From: Ophthalmolycus amberensis
Taxonomy: Eukaryota; Chordata; Actinopteri; Perciformes; Zoarcidae
NCBI GenBank assembly: GCA_024529925.1
Contig: JAFEUB010001474.1
Span: 529,501 to 593,500 of the forward strand
Reading direction: 5' to 3'
DNA: 64,000 bases
Shown here: one piece after another, positions 37,331-48,090 of the stretch
Layout: the number at the start of each line of letters is the position of its first letter
How positions within the stretch are numbered: the stretch's first letter is position 1
Position numbers and translations under genes: made by a program
Notes under the pieces: generated by a model
Told to the model about the DNA's origin: nothing
What the model saw: the letters and a program-made list of their open reading frames with translations, nothing else
Database searches by the model: none

Positions 37331-38574
37331 GAAGGTGAAGGACACAATGAGACCACAGACTGACATCAGATCAGTGGTCTAAGGGTTTAAATCCTGATCC
37401 AGCTTTCAGATCAGATCCAGACCAGGATTTAACTGAAACCGCACTGCAGCGGGGGCAAGAGAGGACTGAGGAGACTGTAAAACAGAGAGAGAGAGAGAGA
37501 GAGAGGCCAGAGAAAAGGGGGTAATGTCTTTTGTTCAGGTATAAACATTCACATACACACCATCAACCTCTCTCTACCGCTCTGTCTCTATCACACCAGA
37601 CCACACACACCGCTTTATCATAGACTGTATTGAAATGATTGGTTTCAGTATTCTTAAAGTTACTGTGAGGAACTCTCAACTGGTTATGGAACGGTCTCAA
37701 TTTAACGGACCATGAGAGAGAAGATTGGCTCTTTCTATATAGCTATACTCGTTGTTTGTCATCGGTGCCACCGGGTTCGGATTCTGCGCATAATCAGACA
37801 AAACCAGAAACTCCTTCAGCTCAGACTCCAGCGTGGCCTCCGCCAGAGACCAGCCAATCACAGACACCCAGGAGAGCTCTGTGGAGAAGCTGCTCCTCCT
37901 CCTCCAGGAGCCAGGAGCATGAGCTTCTCCTCGCCGCTTGGCCAGTCTCTGCTGCGAGCAGACGTCGACGCCACGCCACTCGAGACCGAGGCCATATTGC
38001 CGGGGCCCCGCTGGAGAGAAGGGAGGCCCAGAAAACACCAGAACCCGGACCAAGCGGGGCAGATGGTCAGACCCTACTGCAGTAAAAAAGAGAGGTTTTC
38101 TAAAGGGGACTGTGGTGCTCGGAAACGCTACCGCTTTTGTCCATAGGGAGCGCCAAAATCAACATACAATTAGAGTTCCTCGTTGAAGCTATAATTAAAA
38201 AAAGACAAATGAAATAAAGCTCAAACACTGAAGGTGCAAATGCATATCAGTGATCATGTTTTGCTCTAATCAGCAGTGAACTGATGTATCCGTCCTGTCT
38301 ACGGCCATTTTCAGTCGTCACAGAAGCTTGTGTGGCCTCTGAGCGGTTATCTTAACGTCTGTCATGTCGATTGAAGAAATATATGACGCTATCATTCGTT
38401 GAATTGACTACAACAGCCTGTTCTGCTGAGCTGGCTGTTTGGTAAGTGAGGGATTACGTTACCAGCAACAAAGGAGAAAACCTGAACGAAGAACAAAATC
38501 TATGTGAGATGTTAAGATGTGAGCGTCACCAACTGCATGTGTTCTGCGTTAATGAAACCAATCTACACTGACGC

Positions 38575-38594
38575 CACACTGTGTGTACGTGTGT

Positions 38595-38633
<39 letters not shown>

Positions 38634-38900
38634 TGTGTGTTTGTGCTGGCATTTGACCTGAGTGAATGATACATTTGTGTAAATGTATGTTGGAGAGATT
38701 TTAAGTATGCAAGTATAATTGTGTGTGTGTGTGTGTGTGTGTGTTGTGTGTATGTGTGTGTGTGGTGTGGGGGGGGGAGAGAGGCATTTTCTGGCTGAGT
38801 GTGTGTGAAGAGTCACTTCAAGTATCAAGAGGCCTGGCATCATCAAGGGTAACAAGGTGGTATGCTGACAATCACACACACACACACACACACACCCCCG
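38575..38900. repeat. cluster of GT and CA runs
   Basis: (GT)n tracts at 38580-38645, 38720-38765 and a CA tract at 38873-38895, with a G run at 38769. Confidence 0.9.
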
Positions 38901-39084
38901 CCGTGATTTCTCGTGGGAATATCTGATTGGCCGCTGCTAGCCTGCTGGGATGCTCGGTTCCCGTGGCGATAGTAACCAAGCGATAACACCAACCATCTGA
39001 CCCTCTTAATGTCTCTGCGTGTGTGTTGCCATCTGTGCCACCGGCTCAGGGGAGTAGGCAACACACTGAACAGTGATTACAGGG

Positions 39085-39262
39085 GAGACAGAGAGAGAGA
39101 AAGAAAGAAAGGAGAAATATAAAGAAAGGGGAGAGAATGAAAGAAAGGAGAGAAAGAAAGAGAGATAGAGAAAGAAATGGGAGAGAAAGAAAGAAAGAGA
39201 AAAAGAGAGAGAGAGAGAGAGAAAGACAGGAGAGATAAAAGAGAAGGAGCGAAAGAAAGACC
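39085..39262 (+). repeat. polypurine tract (GAAA/GAGA)
   Basis: Plus-strand AAAGAAAGGAGA-type repeats, near the left side of the Gypsy insertion. Confidence 0.85.
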
Positions 39263-39330
39263 AGGTTTGATTAAAATGTTTAGGTGACAGAAGCTCTATG
39301 TATATTGATGCTAACAAGGCCATCAGCCAG

Positions 39331-39432
39331 TCAGTTAGCTGTGTAGTGCATTAGTTGGCTGGTTAGTGAGTTAGGTGGTTGGTTAGTGAGTTAGGTGGTT
39401 GGTTAGTGAGTTAGGTGGTTGGTCAGTTACTT
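39331..39432. repeat. 20-bp tandem repeat beside the Gypsy 3' LTR
   Basis: Unit GGTTAGTGAGTTAGGTGGTT, three good copies (39361-39420) plus degenerate copies on either side. It lies about 50 bp left of the LTR. Confidence 0.85.
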
Positions 39433-39480
39433 GTTTTAGCTTAGACGCATGATTGTCAGCCAGGTAGATAAATAGTATGT

Positions 39481-39660
39481 TGTAGGTGCGTGGAAACAAA
39501 CAAGGAGGCGAGTATTCCCTTTGGCTGCACCATGTGGCCGTTTATTTCCATCCATACAAAACATACACACATTCACTTCCTGCCACCCTTTAACCCCCCC
39601 TGTCACCAGGGTTACGCCCCTTTCCTTAAAGGGGCCCCGTGAATTCGGTCGTTCCCTACA
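39481..39660 (-). repeat. 3' LTR of the Gypsy element
   Basis: 180-bp LTR with the same termini and the same AATAAA-containing segment as its partner. The polyadenylation-like signal is in sense with dcc, so it could in principle end intronic transcripts early. Just inside it (39661-39672) the minus strand reads CTGGGGGGGCGCA, which serves as the candidate polypurine tract for plus-strand DNA priming. Confidence 0.95.
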
Positions 39661-39705
39661 TGCGCCCCCCCAGAATTCACTAACTCCCGAGATTAGTCCC
39701 AACCA

Positions 39706-40114
39706 TTAACGTCTCGGGGCCCGGATCAACCGACCAGCCCGACTCCGTGTCTCTGGGGCCGGAGGCAGGACCATCGTTGAAGGCCCCCTCCGGGTCTTAT
39801 CTTGCTGAGGTGGGAGGGCCCGAGGCCGCCCCCGCCGTGGGGGTTCAGCCAACCGTACCGGTTGGTCCAGGTCCAGATGTGCTGGTTTAAGGCGGTCAAC
39901 CGACACGTATTCCAGCTTGCCGCCCATGTCGACCTTGCAGGTTTTGTCTCCGGTCTCAAGCACCCGAAACGGCCCGACGTAGGGGGGTTGAAAGGGTCCA
40001 CGGTGGCCGTCCTGGCGAACGAACACATACTCCGCTGACCTGAGGCTGGACGGGACGTATGACTGTGGAAGGCCGTGCTGCGACGTGGGCACTGGTTTGA
40101 ACAGCCTGGCTTTT
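39706..40114 (-). pseudogene. Gypsy pol C-terminal tail (GPF domain), in a shifted frame
   Basis: Continues the integrase in another frame: ARLFKPVPTSQHGLPQSYVP, then SLRSAEYVFVRQDGHRGPFQ, PPYVGPFRVLE (the GPY/F module) and YVSVDRLKPAH. It ends LIRAPRR with a stop at 39706, close to the 3' LTR. The tail is thought to aid target choice or strand transfer in this integrase group. The one-base frame change separates it from the catalytic core here. Confidence 0.88.
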
Positions 40115-42634
40115 TTCCAGGAGCGTTTCCCGCTGCTGGGTTGCAGACCAAGGGTCTGTGACTTTGGGGATAAACTCCCCCGGGACCCGCAGTGGCTGTC
40201 CATAAACCAGCTCAGCCAATGAAGCTTGCAGATCGTCTTTGGGGGCTGTCCTAAGCCCCAACATGACCCACGGAAGCCTGTCCACCCAACTGCTGTCTTT
40301 GAGGCTGGCACGGAGAGCAGCTTTCATCGACCGGTGGAACCGCTCGCATAATCCATTAGCCTGCGGGTGGTAGGCGGTAGTGCGATGGAGCTTCACCCCT
40401 AGGCTTCCTGCCACTGCATTCCACAGCTCTGATGTAAACTGTGGGCCTCGGTCCGAGGAAACGTCAGCTGGGGCTCCGAACCTGGCGACCCAAGCCTGAA
40501 TAAACGCCCGAGCCACCTCATCCGCCGTTGTTGATGACAACGGGATAGCTTCTGGCCAACGAGTGGTTCGGTCTACCATCGTGAGGAGATGTGTGAAACC
40601 ACGGGATGGGGGCAAAGGTCCTACCAAGTCCACATTTACGTGATCGAACCTCCTTTCTGGAACCGAAAACTGTGCTAAAGGGGTCTTTATGTGACGGTGC
40701 ACCTTGGAGCGCTGGCACACCACACAATTCCCGGCCCACTTCCGTATATCGTTCTTCAGCCCATGCCAGACGAACTTTGCTGAGACCAACTTCTGCGACG
40801 CCCTCTTGCCGGGGTGTGACAGGCCATGAATAGCATCAAAAACCTGCTGTCTCCATTCATCGGGAACAACCGGCCGTGGCTGGCCTGTGGAGACGTCACA
40901 CAGGAGCGTAACGCCAGTTTCGCCAAACGTGACCTCCTCCAACCTCAGTCCCGTAACTGCCGTCCTCAACTCCTGGACGCCCGGGTCTGTAATTTGATCC
41001 TCTGCCATCTTGTTATAGTCCAAGCCTAACTGGACAGCCCCTGTGACAGCCCTGGAGAGACAGTCTGCGACCAGGTTTTCCTTGCCTGCTACATGCTGTA
41101 GATCCGTGGTAAACTCTGATATGAAGGAGAGCTGCCGCTGCTGGCGCGCAGACCATGGTTCGGTGCTCTTACTCATGGCAAACGTCAGTGGCTTGTGATC
41201 CACAAACGCAGTGAACGGCCGAGCCTCCAGCAGGAACCGGAAATGCCGAATGGCCAGAAAGAGGCCGAGGAGCTCCCGATCGAACGTGCTGTATTTCCGC
41301 TCATTAGGCCGAAACTGTCGACTAAAAAAAGGCAGCGGTTGCCACGCCCCTTTCACCCACTGCTCGTGCACCGCGCCCACCGCATAGTCCGAAGCGTCCG
41401 TGGTGATGGCAATCGGAGCCTTAGGTGACGGGTGTGCCAGCATTGTTGCGTTTGCCAGAGCTGTTTTCGCATCAACAAATGCAAGTTCCCTCTCTTCAGT
41501 CCAGTCCACAAGCTGTTTGATAGCCTTGCCTTTCAGGGCTTCGTACAGGGGCCGCATCACTTGCGCTGCTCGGGGAATAAAGCGATGGTAAAAGTTCACC
41601 ATGCCTAAAAACTCCTGCAGGGCCCTCACCGTGAGTGGGCGTGTAAAGTTAGTCACTGCCTCCACCTTTGCCGGGAGGGGAAGCGCCCCGTCCTTTGTGA
41701 TGCGGTGTCCCAGAAAGTCAATGGTGGTCAACCCAAACTGGCACTTAGCCGGGTTGATGATCAACCCGTGCTGGCTGAGTCGCTCAAATAGAGTCCGGAG
41801 GTGAGACCTATGCTCCGCTCTTGATGAACTGGCCACCAGGATGTCATCCAGGTAGACGAACAGGAAAGGCAGGTCCCTCAGCACCGTGTCCATTAGACGC
41901 TGGAACGTCTGCGCTGCATTTTTTCGGCCAAACGGCATCCTCAAGAACTCAAACAGGCCGAATGGAGTGATCAACGCAGTCTTGGGAATGTCCAGCGGGT
42001 GAACGGGCACTTGATGGTAACCTCGTACCAGGTCCACTTTCGAAAACACCACACTATCCGACAAGTGGGTAGAAAAGTCTTGAATATGTGGAACCGGATA
42101 GCGGTCCGGGATCGTTGCATCGTTGAGCCGGCGATAATCTCCACACGGGCGCCACCCGCCCCCAGGCTTCGGGGCCATGTGCAGGGGTGAAGCCCATGGA
42201 CTGTCGGAGCGGCGAATGATGCCCAGGCGCGCCATGTTTTCAAACTCTATCTTGGCGATGGTGAGCTTTGCTGGATCTAGGCGCCGGGCCCGGGCATGTA
42301 CCGGTGGGCCGGTGGTAGAGATGTGATGCTCCACCCCATGCTTGACCGTGGAGGAGGAGAAGGTGGGCTGCGAGAGGTCTGGGAACTCGGCCAGCAGACG
42401 CAGAAACTCATCAGCCGCTGTCAGCATGTTAGTCAACCTGGTAGAGCCCGCTCCACTTAGTGTACATGGGTAAGAGCAAAAAGTCACAGCATTTATCAGG
42501 CGGCGGCCCTTGACGTCCACCAATAGTCCATAAGCGTATAGGAAATCCGCGCCAAGCAGGGGAATGGTAATTTTGTTTTGGCAGTAACAAAGTTCCAGCT
42601 GAAACGCTGCCCCATAAAACACAGCTCCAGGCAC
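40115..42634 (-). pseudogene. Gypsy pol: reverse transcriptase, RNase H and integrase in one open frame
   Basis: The frame is open for 892 codons from a methionine at 42634 (of convenience; the true polyprotein begins upstream) to 39956, with family-like sequence to about 40115. RT: VDLVRGYHQVP (Asp201) and FVYLDDILVAS (Asp263, Asp264). RNase H: TTDASDYAVG (Asp413), DRELLG (Glu454), FVDHKPLTF (Asp479), VADCLSR (Asp524). Integrase: HHCC finger (His603, His607, Cys637, Cys640) and the DDE triad at Asp669, Asp728 and Glu764, with exactly 35 residues between the last two. All catalytic residues are present. The frame departs from the family after LLEK near 40115. Confidence 0.93.
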
Positions 42635-42850
42635 CGTGTCCCAAAAGTGCGTTCGCAGCTTCCAGCAGGGGGCCCTGCCCGTTTGTCAGCATGTCCACCC
42701 GCGATGCAGGCACAACGCTCCTCTGCGCCCCCGTGTCGCAGAGAAAGCGCCGCCCGGAAACGTCGTCCCTGATGAACAGCAGCCTGCCTTCCCAACCGAC
42801 GCTCATGGCAGTCACTGAGCGCCGGCCCTGGCATTTCCCGTCCTGCCGAA
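42560..42850 (-). pseudogene. Gypsy aspartic protease, frameshifted
   Basis: GRLLFIRDDVSGRRFLCDTG followed by AQRSVVPAS holds the catalytic DTG(A) motif of a retroelement aspartic protease. After ANALL near 42680 the family-like sequence (TFGTRCLELCFMGQRFSWNF) continues in another frame, and from about 42570 the segment LLGADFLYAYGLLVDVKGRR is in the frame of pol. So the protease is split over three frames. In an intact element it would release Gag and Pol products; here it cannot. Confidence 0.85.
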
Positions 42851-43437
42851 ACTGCATGGTGAACGGCACCTTGTAGCCCGTGGCCCAAACCTTGCATGGT
42901 AATAGCACAGGCCGGTAGCTCCCTGCTGTTGGCTCGCTGCTGCTGCTGCGGGGACGATCGTTGTCTCCCCCGGCCACGCCGTGGCTTGGGCCGGCCTCAC
43001 CGCGGCCGTGTAGCTTTGTTGGCCCGCCAGAAAGAACTTATCGGCCTCCTCGGCCAACTCCCGACAATCGGTAATCCTGGTGTTGGCTAAAGCAGCCCGC
43101 ACCTGCAGCGGGAGCTGCTGCAGAAAAAGTTCCGTAAACAGGAACTCCGGCTCGTGTTTACCTAGCAGAGCTAACATTTTGTCCATTAGCTCCGACGGCT
43201 TGCTGTCGCCGAGGCCATTCAGAGCAAGCAACCGGCGAGCCCGCTCAGAGTCCGAAAGCCGAAAATGTTCAATAGCTGGTCTTTCAGGGTATTGTACTTA
43301 TCCCTCACTGGAGGATTTTCCAGAATGCTCACCACTCTGCCTGCTGTCGAACTGCCGAGAGCCGCCACAACATAATAATATAATAATAATATAATAAAAA
43401 ACTCCGGTAGTTTCAGTGAAACTGCGTGTATCGACAT
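42812..43437 (-). pseudogene. Gypsy gag, internally deleted and frameshifted
   Basis: Starts with an ATG at 43437. The N-terminal part reads SLKLPEFF and then jumps through ATT-repeat-derived residues (IILLLYYY) into YVVAALGSSTAGRV. In related fish elements several tens of residues stand between these motifs, so this part of the capsid region is missing and replaced by an (ATT)n tract at about 43375-43400. A frame change near 43230 leads to LLALNGLGDSKPSELMDKML and a zinc-finger-like CYYHARFGPRATRCRSPC at the nucleocapsid end. A further frame break near 42845 separates it from the protease. Confidence 0.85.
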
Positions 43438-43458
43438 CTTAACTTCTGGAAAAGTCCA

Positions 43459-43477
43459 GGAGCGTCAGGGTCACCAA
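43459..43477 (-). other. candidate tRNA primer-binding site of the Gypsy element
   Basis: Directly next to the 5' LTR the minus strand reads TTGGTGACCCTGACGCTCC. It starts with the TGG complementary to a tRNA CCA end and has the length and place expected of a primer-binding site. I cannot name the priming tRNA with certainty. The gag start follows only about 22 nt later. Confidence 0.65.
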
Positions 43478-43655
43478 TGTAGGTGCGTGGAAACAAACAA
43501 GGAGGCGAGTATTCCCTTTGGCTGCACCATGTGGCCGTTTATTTCCATCCATACAAAACATACACACATTCACTTCCTGCCACCCTTTAACCCCCCCTGT
43601 CACCAGGGTTACGCCCCTTTCCTTAAAGGGGCCCGTGAATTCGGTCGTTCCTACA
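43478..43655 (-). repeat. 5' LTR of the Gypsy element
   Basis: 178-bp LTR bounded by TGTAGG and CCTACA inverted ends. On the element's strand it contains GGAAATAAACGG, a possible polyadenylation signal, and no obvious TATA box. It differs from the other LTR by two missing C's, each in a C run (GGGGCCC against GGGGCCCC, and TTCCTACA against TTCCCTACA). Confidence 0.95.
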
Positions 43656-44004
43656 ATGTCATGTATCCAAAGAGTTGCTCTTTTGAACAGAAACACTGTT
43701 TTCACTTTCTGAATCACTCATTGTGATTGGCTCGTCTTCGTCATGTTTCACAATAAAAGCATATCAGAGAGGGGAAGAGATTCCGCCCCCTCAAACTGCT
43801 GGGAGGCTCTTAATGTGAAAGAGGTGAAGGAAGTGGTGACTTTGCACCGACAGAAAACAGCAACAACGATATTATTGTCTACGGATATCACTGAATATGA
43901 ATCATGGGTTTCACATGAACAAGGTCCTCCAGGATCACAACCATGATAATATACAGTGTGAATAGAACTGCAATCAATGTCTCTTGCCCTTTTTTTTACC
44001 TTCG

Positions 44005-44008
<4 letters not shown>

Positions 44009-44043
<35 letters not shown>

Positions 44044-44113
44044 CTGTTGGTCCATTTAGATGCAGAGTGATTCTATCGCGCTGACTCAGATGTTCCGCAA
44101 ACTGGCTGAGCAC

Positions 44114-44152
<39 letters not shown>
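44009..44152. repeat. (CA)n and (GT)n pair
   Basis: A CA run at 44009-44041 and a GT run at 44117-44151, about 75 bp apart, inverted to each other. Confidence 0.95.
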
Positions 44153-44155
<3 letters not shown>

Positions 44156-44874
44156 CTGTGTGTCAGATGGTGGTAACTGCTGGCAGACCACATGACTAAC
44201 TGAATTGTAACCCAAACACAAACAACAACACAACAAACAAACAGCCAAATCCAGACTCCGGCTGTTCTCTCAGCTGTGACTCAGTCGGACTGAAACATCA
44301 GAACGGAGAACTTCCTCCTCTGTGAATCACGGCTCGATGGTAGAGCTCAAGCACATTTTGTGATGTCATTCAAGTATGGAAGCACATGACACAATGTCGA
44401 CCTGTCCTCATTTGTCCTTTGTCACTTTGTCTGCTCAGACATGGTCCTTGTTATGATCTACTTTGATTAGGACTAATGCCAGAACTCATATGTACGACTC
44501 CTGATTCATGTAAGTATGACTTTCCTAATGTAAGGGCACACAGTCCCTCTCTATAATCACTGGGAGTGTGTGGTGGTGTCTGTATCTGCAGAGAGCCTGC
44601 TTTCTTCTTCTTCTTCCTTTTCTCTTTTCTCTTTTATTCAGCCGTGTTCGAGACGGTTTCTGTGCATTGGCCTCTATCGTAGCGACCAGGTGCCCGTTAA
44701 TTGGCACGCATGCCAAGAGGAAGTTAAGAAAATGGCAAGACAAGCGCAGACGAAAAAGGCTAACAGCAACAAGTGGCGAAACTCAGAGCGGGCAAAGCTC
44801 GTTCCAAAGTAGATCTGGGGTTGTGTTCTCACACAAATCAAATCCTACTCATTGTGCCTTTAACTTGTGATTAT

Positions 44875-45180
44875 TATCACTTTGTTGACTCGTAATCATT
44901 ACCTCCATCACTGATAACCTTTACTTCAACAACACCAAATTACGACTTCAATAACTGGTATTATGACATACAAAACTTAATTAATTATCTCTTAAGAAAC
45001 TCTTTCAAAAACACATAATTAAGAACTCAATAACTCGTACTTATGACTTACAGAACTTAACTCCTAATTATCACTTAATTAACTCAAATTATCACTTCAA
45101 TACAGATACTATAATAATATAACTCGTTTGACTTGCAAAACTCGTATTGTAACCTTCATAATATAACTCGTGTCTTCTGT
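44875..45180. repeat. degenerate AACTCGTANTTATGACTTNAA tract
   Basis: Loose repeats of AATAACTGGTATTATGAC, AATAACTCGTACTTATGACT and TTAACTCAAATTATCACTTC with irregular period of about 20-25 bp, leading into the (TTTA)n array. Confidence 0.55.
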
Positions 45181-45236
45181 AACAATCTTGCCTTGTTCTA
45201 TTATTAATATTACTATTTTATTTTACGAAATTGTTT

Positions 45237-45245
45237 ATTTTATTT

Positions 45246-45325
<80 letters not shown>

Positions 45326-45327
45326 TT

Positions 45328-45358
<31 letters not shown>

Positions 45359-45392
45359 TTTCATTTATTTCATTTATTTTATTTATTTCTTA
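45237..45392. repeat. (TTTA)n microsatellite, about 155 bp
   Basis: Tetranucleotide array, complementary to the (AAAT)n array 10 kb to the left. A few TTTCATTTA interruptions are at its right end. Confidence 0.97.
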
Positions 45393-45409
45393 GTTTATTT
45401 GTATAGTAT

Positions 45410-45600
45410 CGCTTGGTTTCATTGTGTCATCTATTGTACTGTGTTATCAGGGTTTACCTTCGTCTGTCTGGCTTTGTTGGGCTCATGAGCGTTCTGTTGT
45501 TTTGTTGCCTTGTTTTTGCTGCTTTGTCTGTCAAAGCTCTTTGTAAACTCTGTTTTAAAAGGGCTATGTAAATACAGTTGTTATTATTATTATACTTATT
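45410..45600 (+). repeat. retroposon tail ending in (TTA)n
   Basis: GTCAAAGCTCTTTGTAAACT, then TAAAAGGGCTATGTAAATAC and AGTTGTTATTATTATTAT. The AGGGCTATGTAAATA-(TTA)n end is a typical fish retroposon 3' end. Confidence 0.55.
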
Positions 45601-46166
45601 ATTATATGTTTTTATTTTCTTTCCATTATTCCTCATTAGAGGACAGTAAATGTTTGTCCTTTGATGAATCCAATCTCCTTCAGTGGTATATCTTCAGTTA
45701 GTTAACAAGCCAGATCACTCTCATCATGGTCTGATTGCACATGTGAATTGCACTATAAGCATTACAATCCAATCGGAACATATTCAAAACGACCTACTTT
45801 GCTGTCAGAACAATGTACTATCTGAACTTCTGAACATAATAGGAAATTCATCAGAGTGTCAGACACTGTCACAGTCACGCAGAATCAAGCAGGACGGAGT
45901 TTATGCTCTGCTCATGTTCTGGATTTCACATTATATGTAAACAAGACTTTATTGATTTACAAGACTGACTACTGCAACACGACGTGAGAATGAAACGGAC
46001 CCCAGAGAGCTGCAACTTAAGATGTGCAGATGCAATGTCACAGGAAATATAGCGAGCCCGGAGAGGAAATGATGTCACGACAGGAATGGAGACAACAGGT
46101 GATGATAGCAGGTTGCTTTGTTTTTTTTATCAATGAGAGGTGACAGGGACACCACATGTATCAGCT

Positions 46167-46168
<2 letters not shown>

Positions 46169-46218
<50 letters not shown>
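46169..46218. repeat. (GT)25 microsatellite beside the 5' splice site of the second Ig4 exon
   Basis: Pure run, read as (AC)25 in the dcc transcript. It begins at intron position +7 after the donor gtagga. CA repeats in introns are known binding sites for hnRNP L. Confidence 0.97.
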
Positions 46219-46219
<1 letters not shown>

Positions 46220-46224
46220 CCTAC

Positions 46225-46345
46225 CTGGCTCTCGGATAAGCAGCTGAGCCATCGCCTGCGAGCTGCCGGCTGAGTTTTCAGCTATACACTGATAAAATCC
46301 TTCATCCGACTTCACCAAACCCAAAATCTGCAGGTTACTGCCGTC
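46225..46345 (-). CDS. dcc: dcc exon: second half of Ig domain 4
   Basis: 121-bp exon, phase 0 in and phase 1 out. It codes DGSNLQILGLVKSDEGFYQC with the second Ig cysteine in YQCIAEN, then the G strand ending LLIREP. Together with the exon at 48091-48245 it completes a C2/I-type Ig fold. The acceptor is TTATTCAG and the donor is CCAG followed by gtagga. A (CA)25 run on the transcribed sense strand starts at intron position +7, closer to the splice site than most microsatellites. The match to DCC and neogenin Ig4 is strong; this exon alone would not separate the two. Confidence 0.93.
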
Positions 46346-46509
46346 CTGAATAACAGACACATTCAACATGTCAATAAAGGCTTTGAAATATATATCCCAA
46401 AGCCTGGCTTAGACCATTAAACAAACAACACACAACACATTTGATAAAAACCATCACAAAAAAAGGGGAAGAGAGTGAGGGGGTGAGTGGGCGTGTGGGT
46501 GGGTTAATC

Positions 46510-46770
46510 CGATCCTGTGGGGACTCAAATCTTATCACACATTCACAATGTGGGGACCTTGCCTTTTTTTGGGACAAAATTAGGACAATTTTACGTATAT
46601 GTAAATCTTGACATTTTAGAGTAAAGACTTGATTTAATGTTAGGGTGAGGTTAGATTTAGGTCAGGGTAAGGGTTTGGTAGGGGTTACGGTAAGGGTTAG
46701 CTTAAATCTCCAGGAAATGAATGTAAGTCAAAAGTGACAAAACCACGACTGTGTGTGTGTGTGTTATCTC
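46510..46770. repeat. dispersed repeat with telomere-like GGGTTAG stretches
   Basis: CACAATGTGGGGACCTTGCC, then TTAGGGTGAGGTTAGATTTA, GGGTAAGGGTTTGG and GGTAAGGGTTAGC, ending in a short GT run. It is the well-known fish repeat with degenerate TTAGGG-like text, not a true telomere array. It lies between the two Ig4 exons. Confidence 0.6.
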
Positions 46771-47694
46771 TTTATAGCAGATTATGGGATAACGGATTAG
46801 AACCGATATCCAGATTATTGTATTTTGTCATAATGTCAGATTAAGAGTCATATACACACCACCCTAATGCTCTTCCTTTCTCTGTCTAACAAACATACTA
46901 TTATTATGTATTATTTCATTTTTTTGGGAATGTTGTTCTCAATCGTTTGTTTTGTCATATTTGAAATTTAAAATTCTCATTACATGCTGACATCAATCAA
47001 TAAACCCAATGCTCTGACAAAAAAAAGAAAAGGGTATCTGGAGTCTGTGGCCGTCGCAGGACTGTAATAAGTTGAGGCCCGTTCATTGGGACCATTTTCG
47101 GGGAGTGGCTTTGGAGGGAGGACTGAAGGAACAGGCTGTCAGTGTTGCTGACATGGCAACTTGGCAAAATCGAGCTTGTTATCACTGGTTTCTTCAATGT
47201 GAGCATTGTGTGGCCAGCTTTAAGGTACTGTCAATTTGTTCCTTTGTAATATTTGCTAACTCACTGGAAAGCATACGTTTCGTGTACACTTTTAATTTGA
47301 TATATGTACCCTCTCCTCTTTTGAAGCTCTAACATGTCATTTTTGAAAAATTACATTTATTTACTTATTACACATGGACTTGTAGGTTATTTATAATCAA
47401 TGCAAGTATTATTCTATGATCTTAAATCTTAGTGTAGCTAGCATAACCGCTATCAAAAAATAAATAAAAACATTAAGCAAATTAGAAAACAGTATTTGTG
47501 TTGAAAAGAGAAACTTGTGAGGTGATTGAGCTGTAGAAAGTGCGACAAACTGAATGTATCAAGATACACAACAAATAAGTTGTTGTTGAGTGTTGAGTTT
47601 GAGTTATTAGCTATCAGCATCAAAAACAAACTGATAACAATAATAATTATTAATAAAAAAAATTTAGTTTTATTCACGTTGCTATATTTATATT

Positions 47695-47696
<2 letters not shown>

Positions 47697-47733
<37 letters not shown>
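47697..47733. repeat. (TA)n microsatellite
   Basis: Pure TA run in the intron between the two Ig4 exons. Confidence 0.95.
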
Positions 47734-47734
<1 letters not shown>

Positions 47735-48090
47735 TGATAGCAGGATATGTCTACTGCTCATTATCTGAGTGACTTCGTATTTAGGTTCATGAATGATGTT
47801 TCAAGAATTAGTGTCTTACAGTTTATTGTCTTTTGAAGAAAAGTAAAGTCGTCATCACAATAGTAACAACATCGTATGAACAGATTTATAATATAGTGTA
47901 ATATAGTTATTTGCAATATATTGATTCCTGATCAATGCTATATGGATGTATATTTGAAGGTGTGGATTCCAAAATATATTCTTTACTGTCACCAACTCTG
48001 TGGAGGTATTTTCCACATACTGATTCAAAGTTTCTTTTAGATGTGAATCTAGATAATATCTGTGTAGTTTCTGGGTTTGCTGTGACTCAC

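Larger units (their letters stand above)
36131..39330. other. dcc 25-kb intron, right-middle unassigned parts
   Basis: Besides the microsatellites, 37740-38160 is GC-richer than its surroundings and open in several frames, without recognisable protein similarity. It may be an old repeat. No exon signals found. Confidence 0.4.
39481..43655 (-). mobile_element. Ty3/Gypsy LTR retrotransposon, near full length but coding-defective
   Basis: Complete insertion of 4175 bp flanked by a 4-bp target duplication ATGT (39477-39480 and 43656-43659). The two LTRs are about 180 bp. Order on the minus strand: 5' LTR, primer-binding-site-like TTGGTGACCCTGACGC, gag, protease, reverse transcriptase, RNase H, integrase, GPF-type tail, G-rich polypurine tract, 3' LTR. 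RT before integrase defines Ty3/Gypsy rather than Copia. It lies in the dcc intron between the Ig4 and FN1 exons, in the same orientation as the gene. At least five frame breaks and a gag deletion make it non-autonomous, although the LTRs differ only by two single-base gaps. Confidence 0.95.

Noticed and set aside
37697..38186. Overlapping open frames of 80-144 codons on both strands
   Set aside because: Several frames are open at once in a GC-rich stretch and none resembles a protein family I know.
46620..46700. Interstitial telomere (TTAGGG-like text)
   Set aside because: Only degenerate GGGTTAG/GGGTAAG motifs within a known dispersed fish repeat, not a tandem hexamer array.
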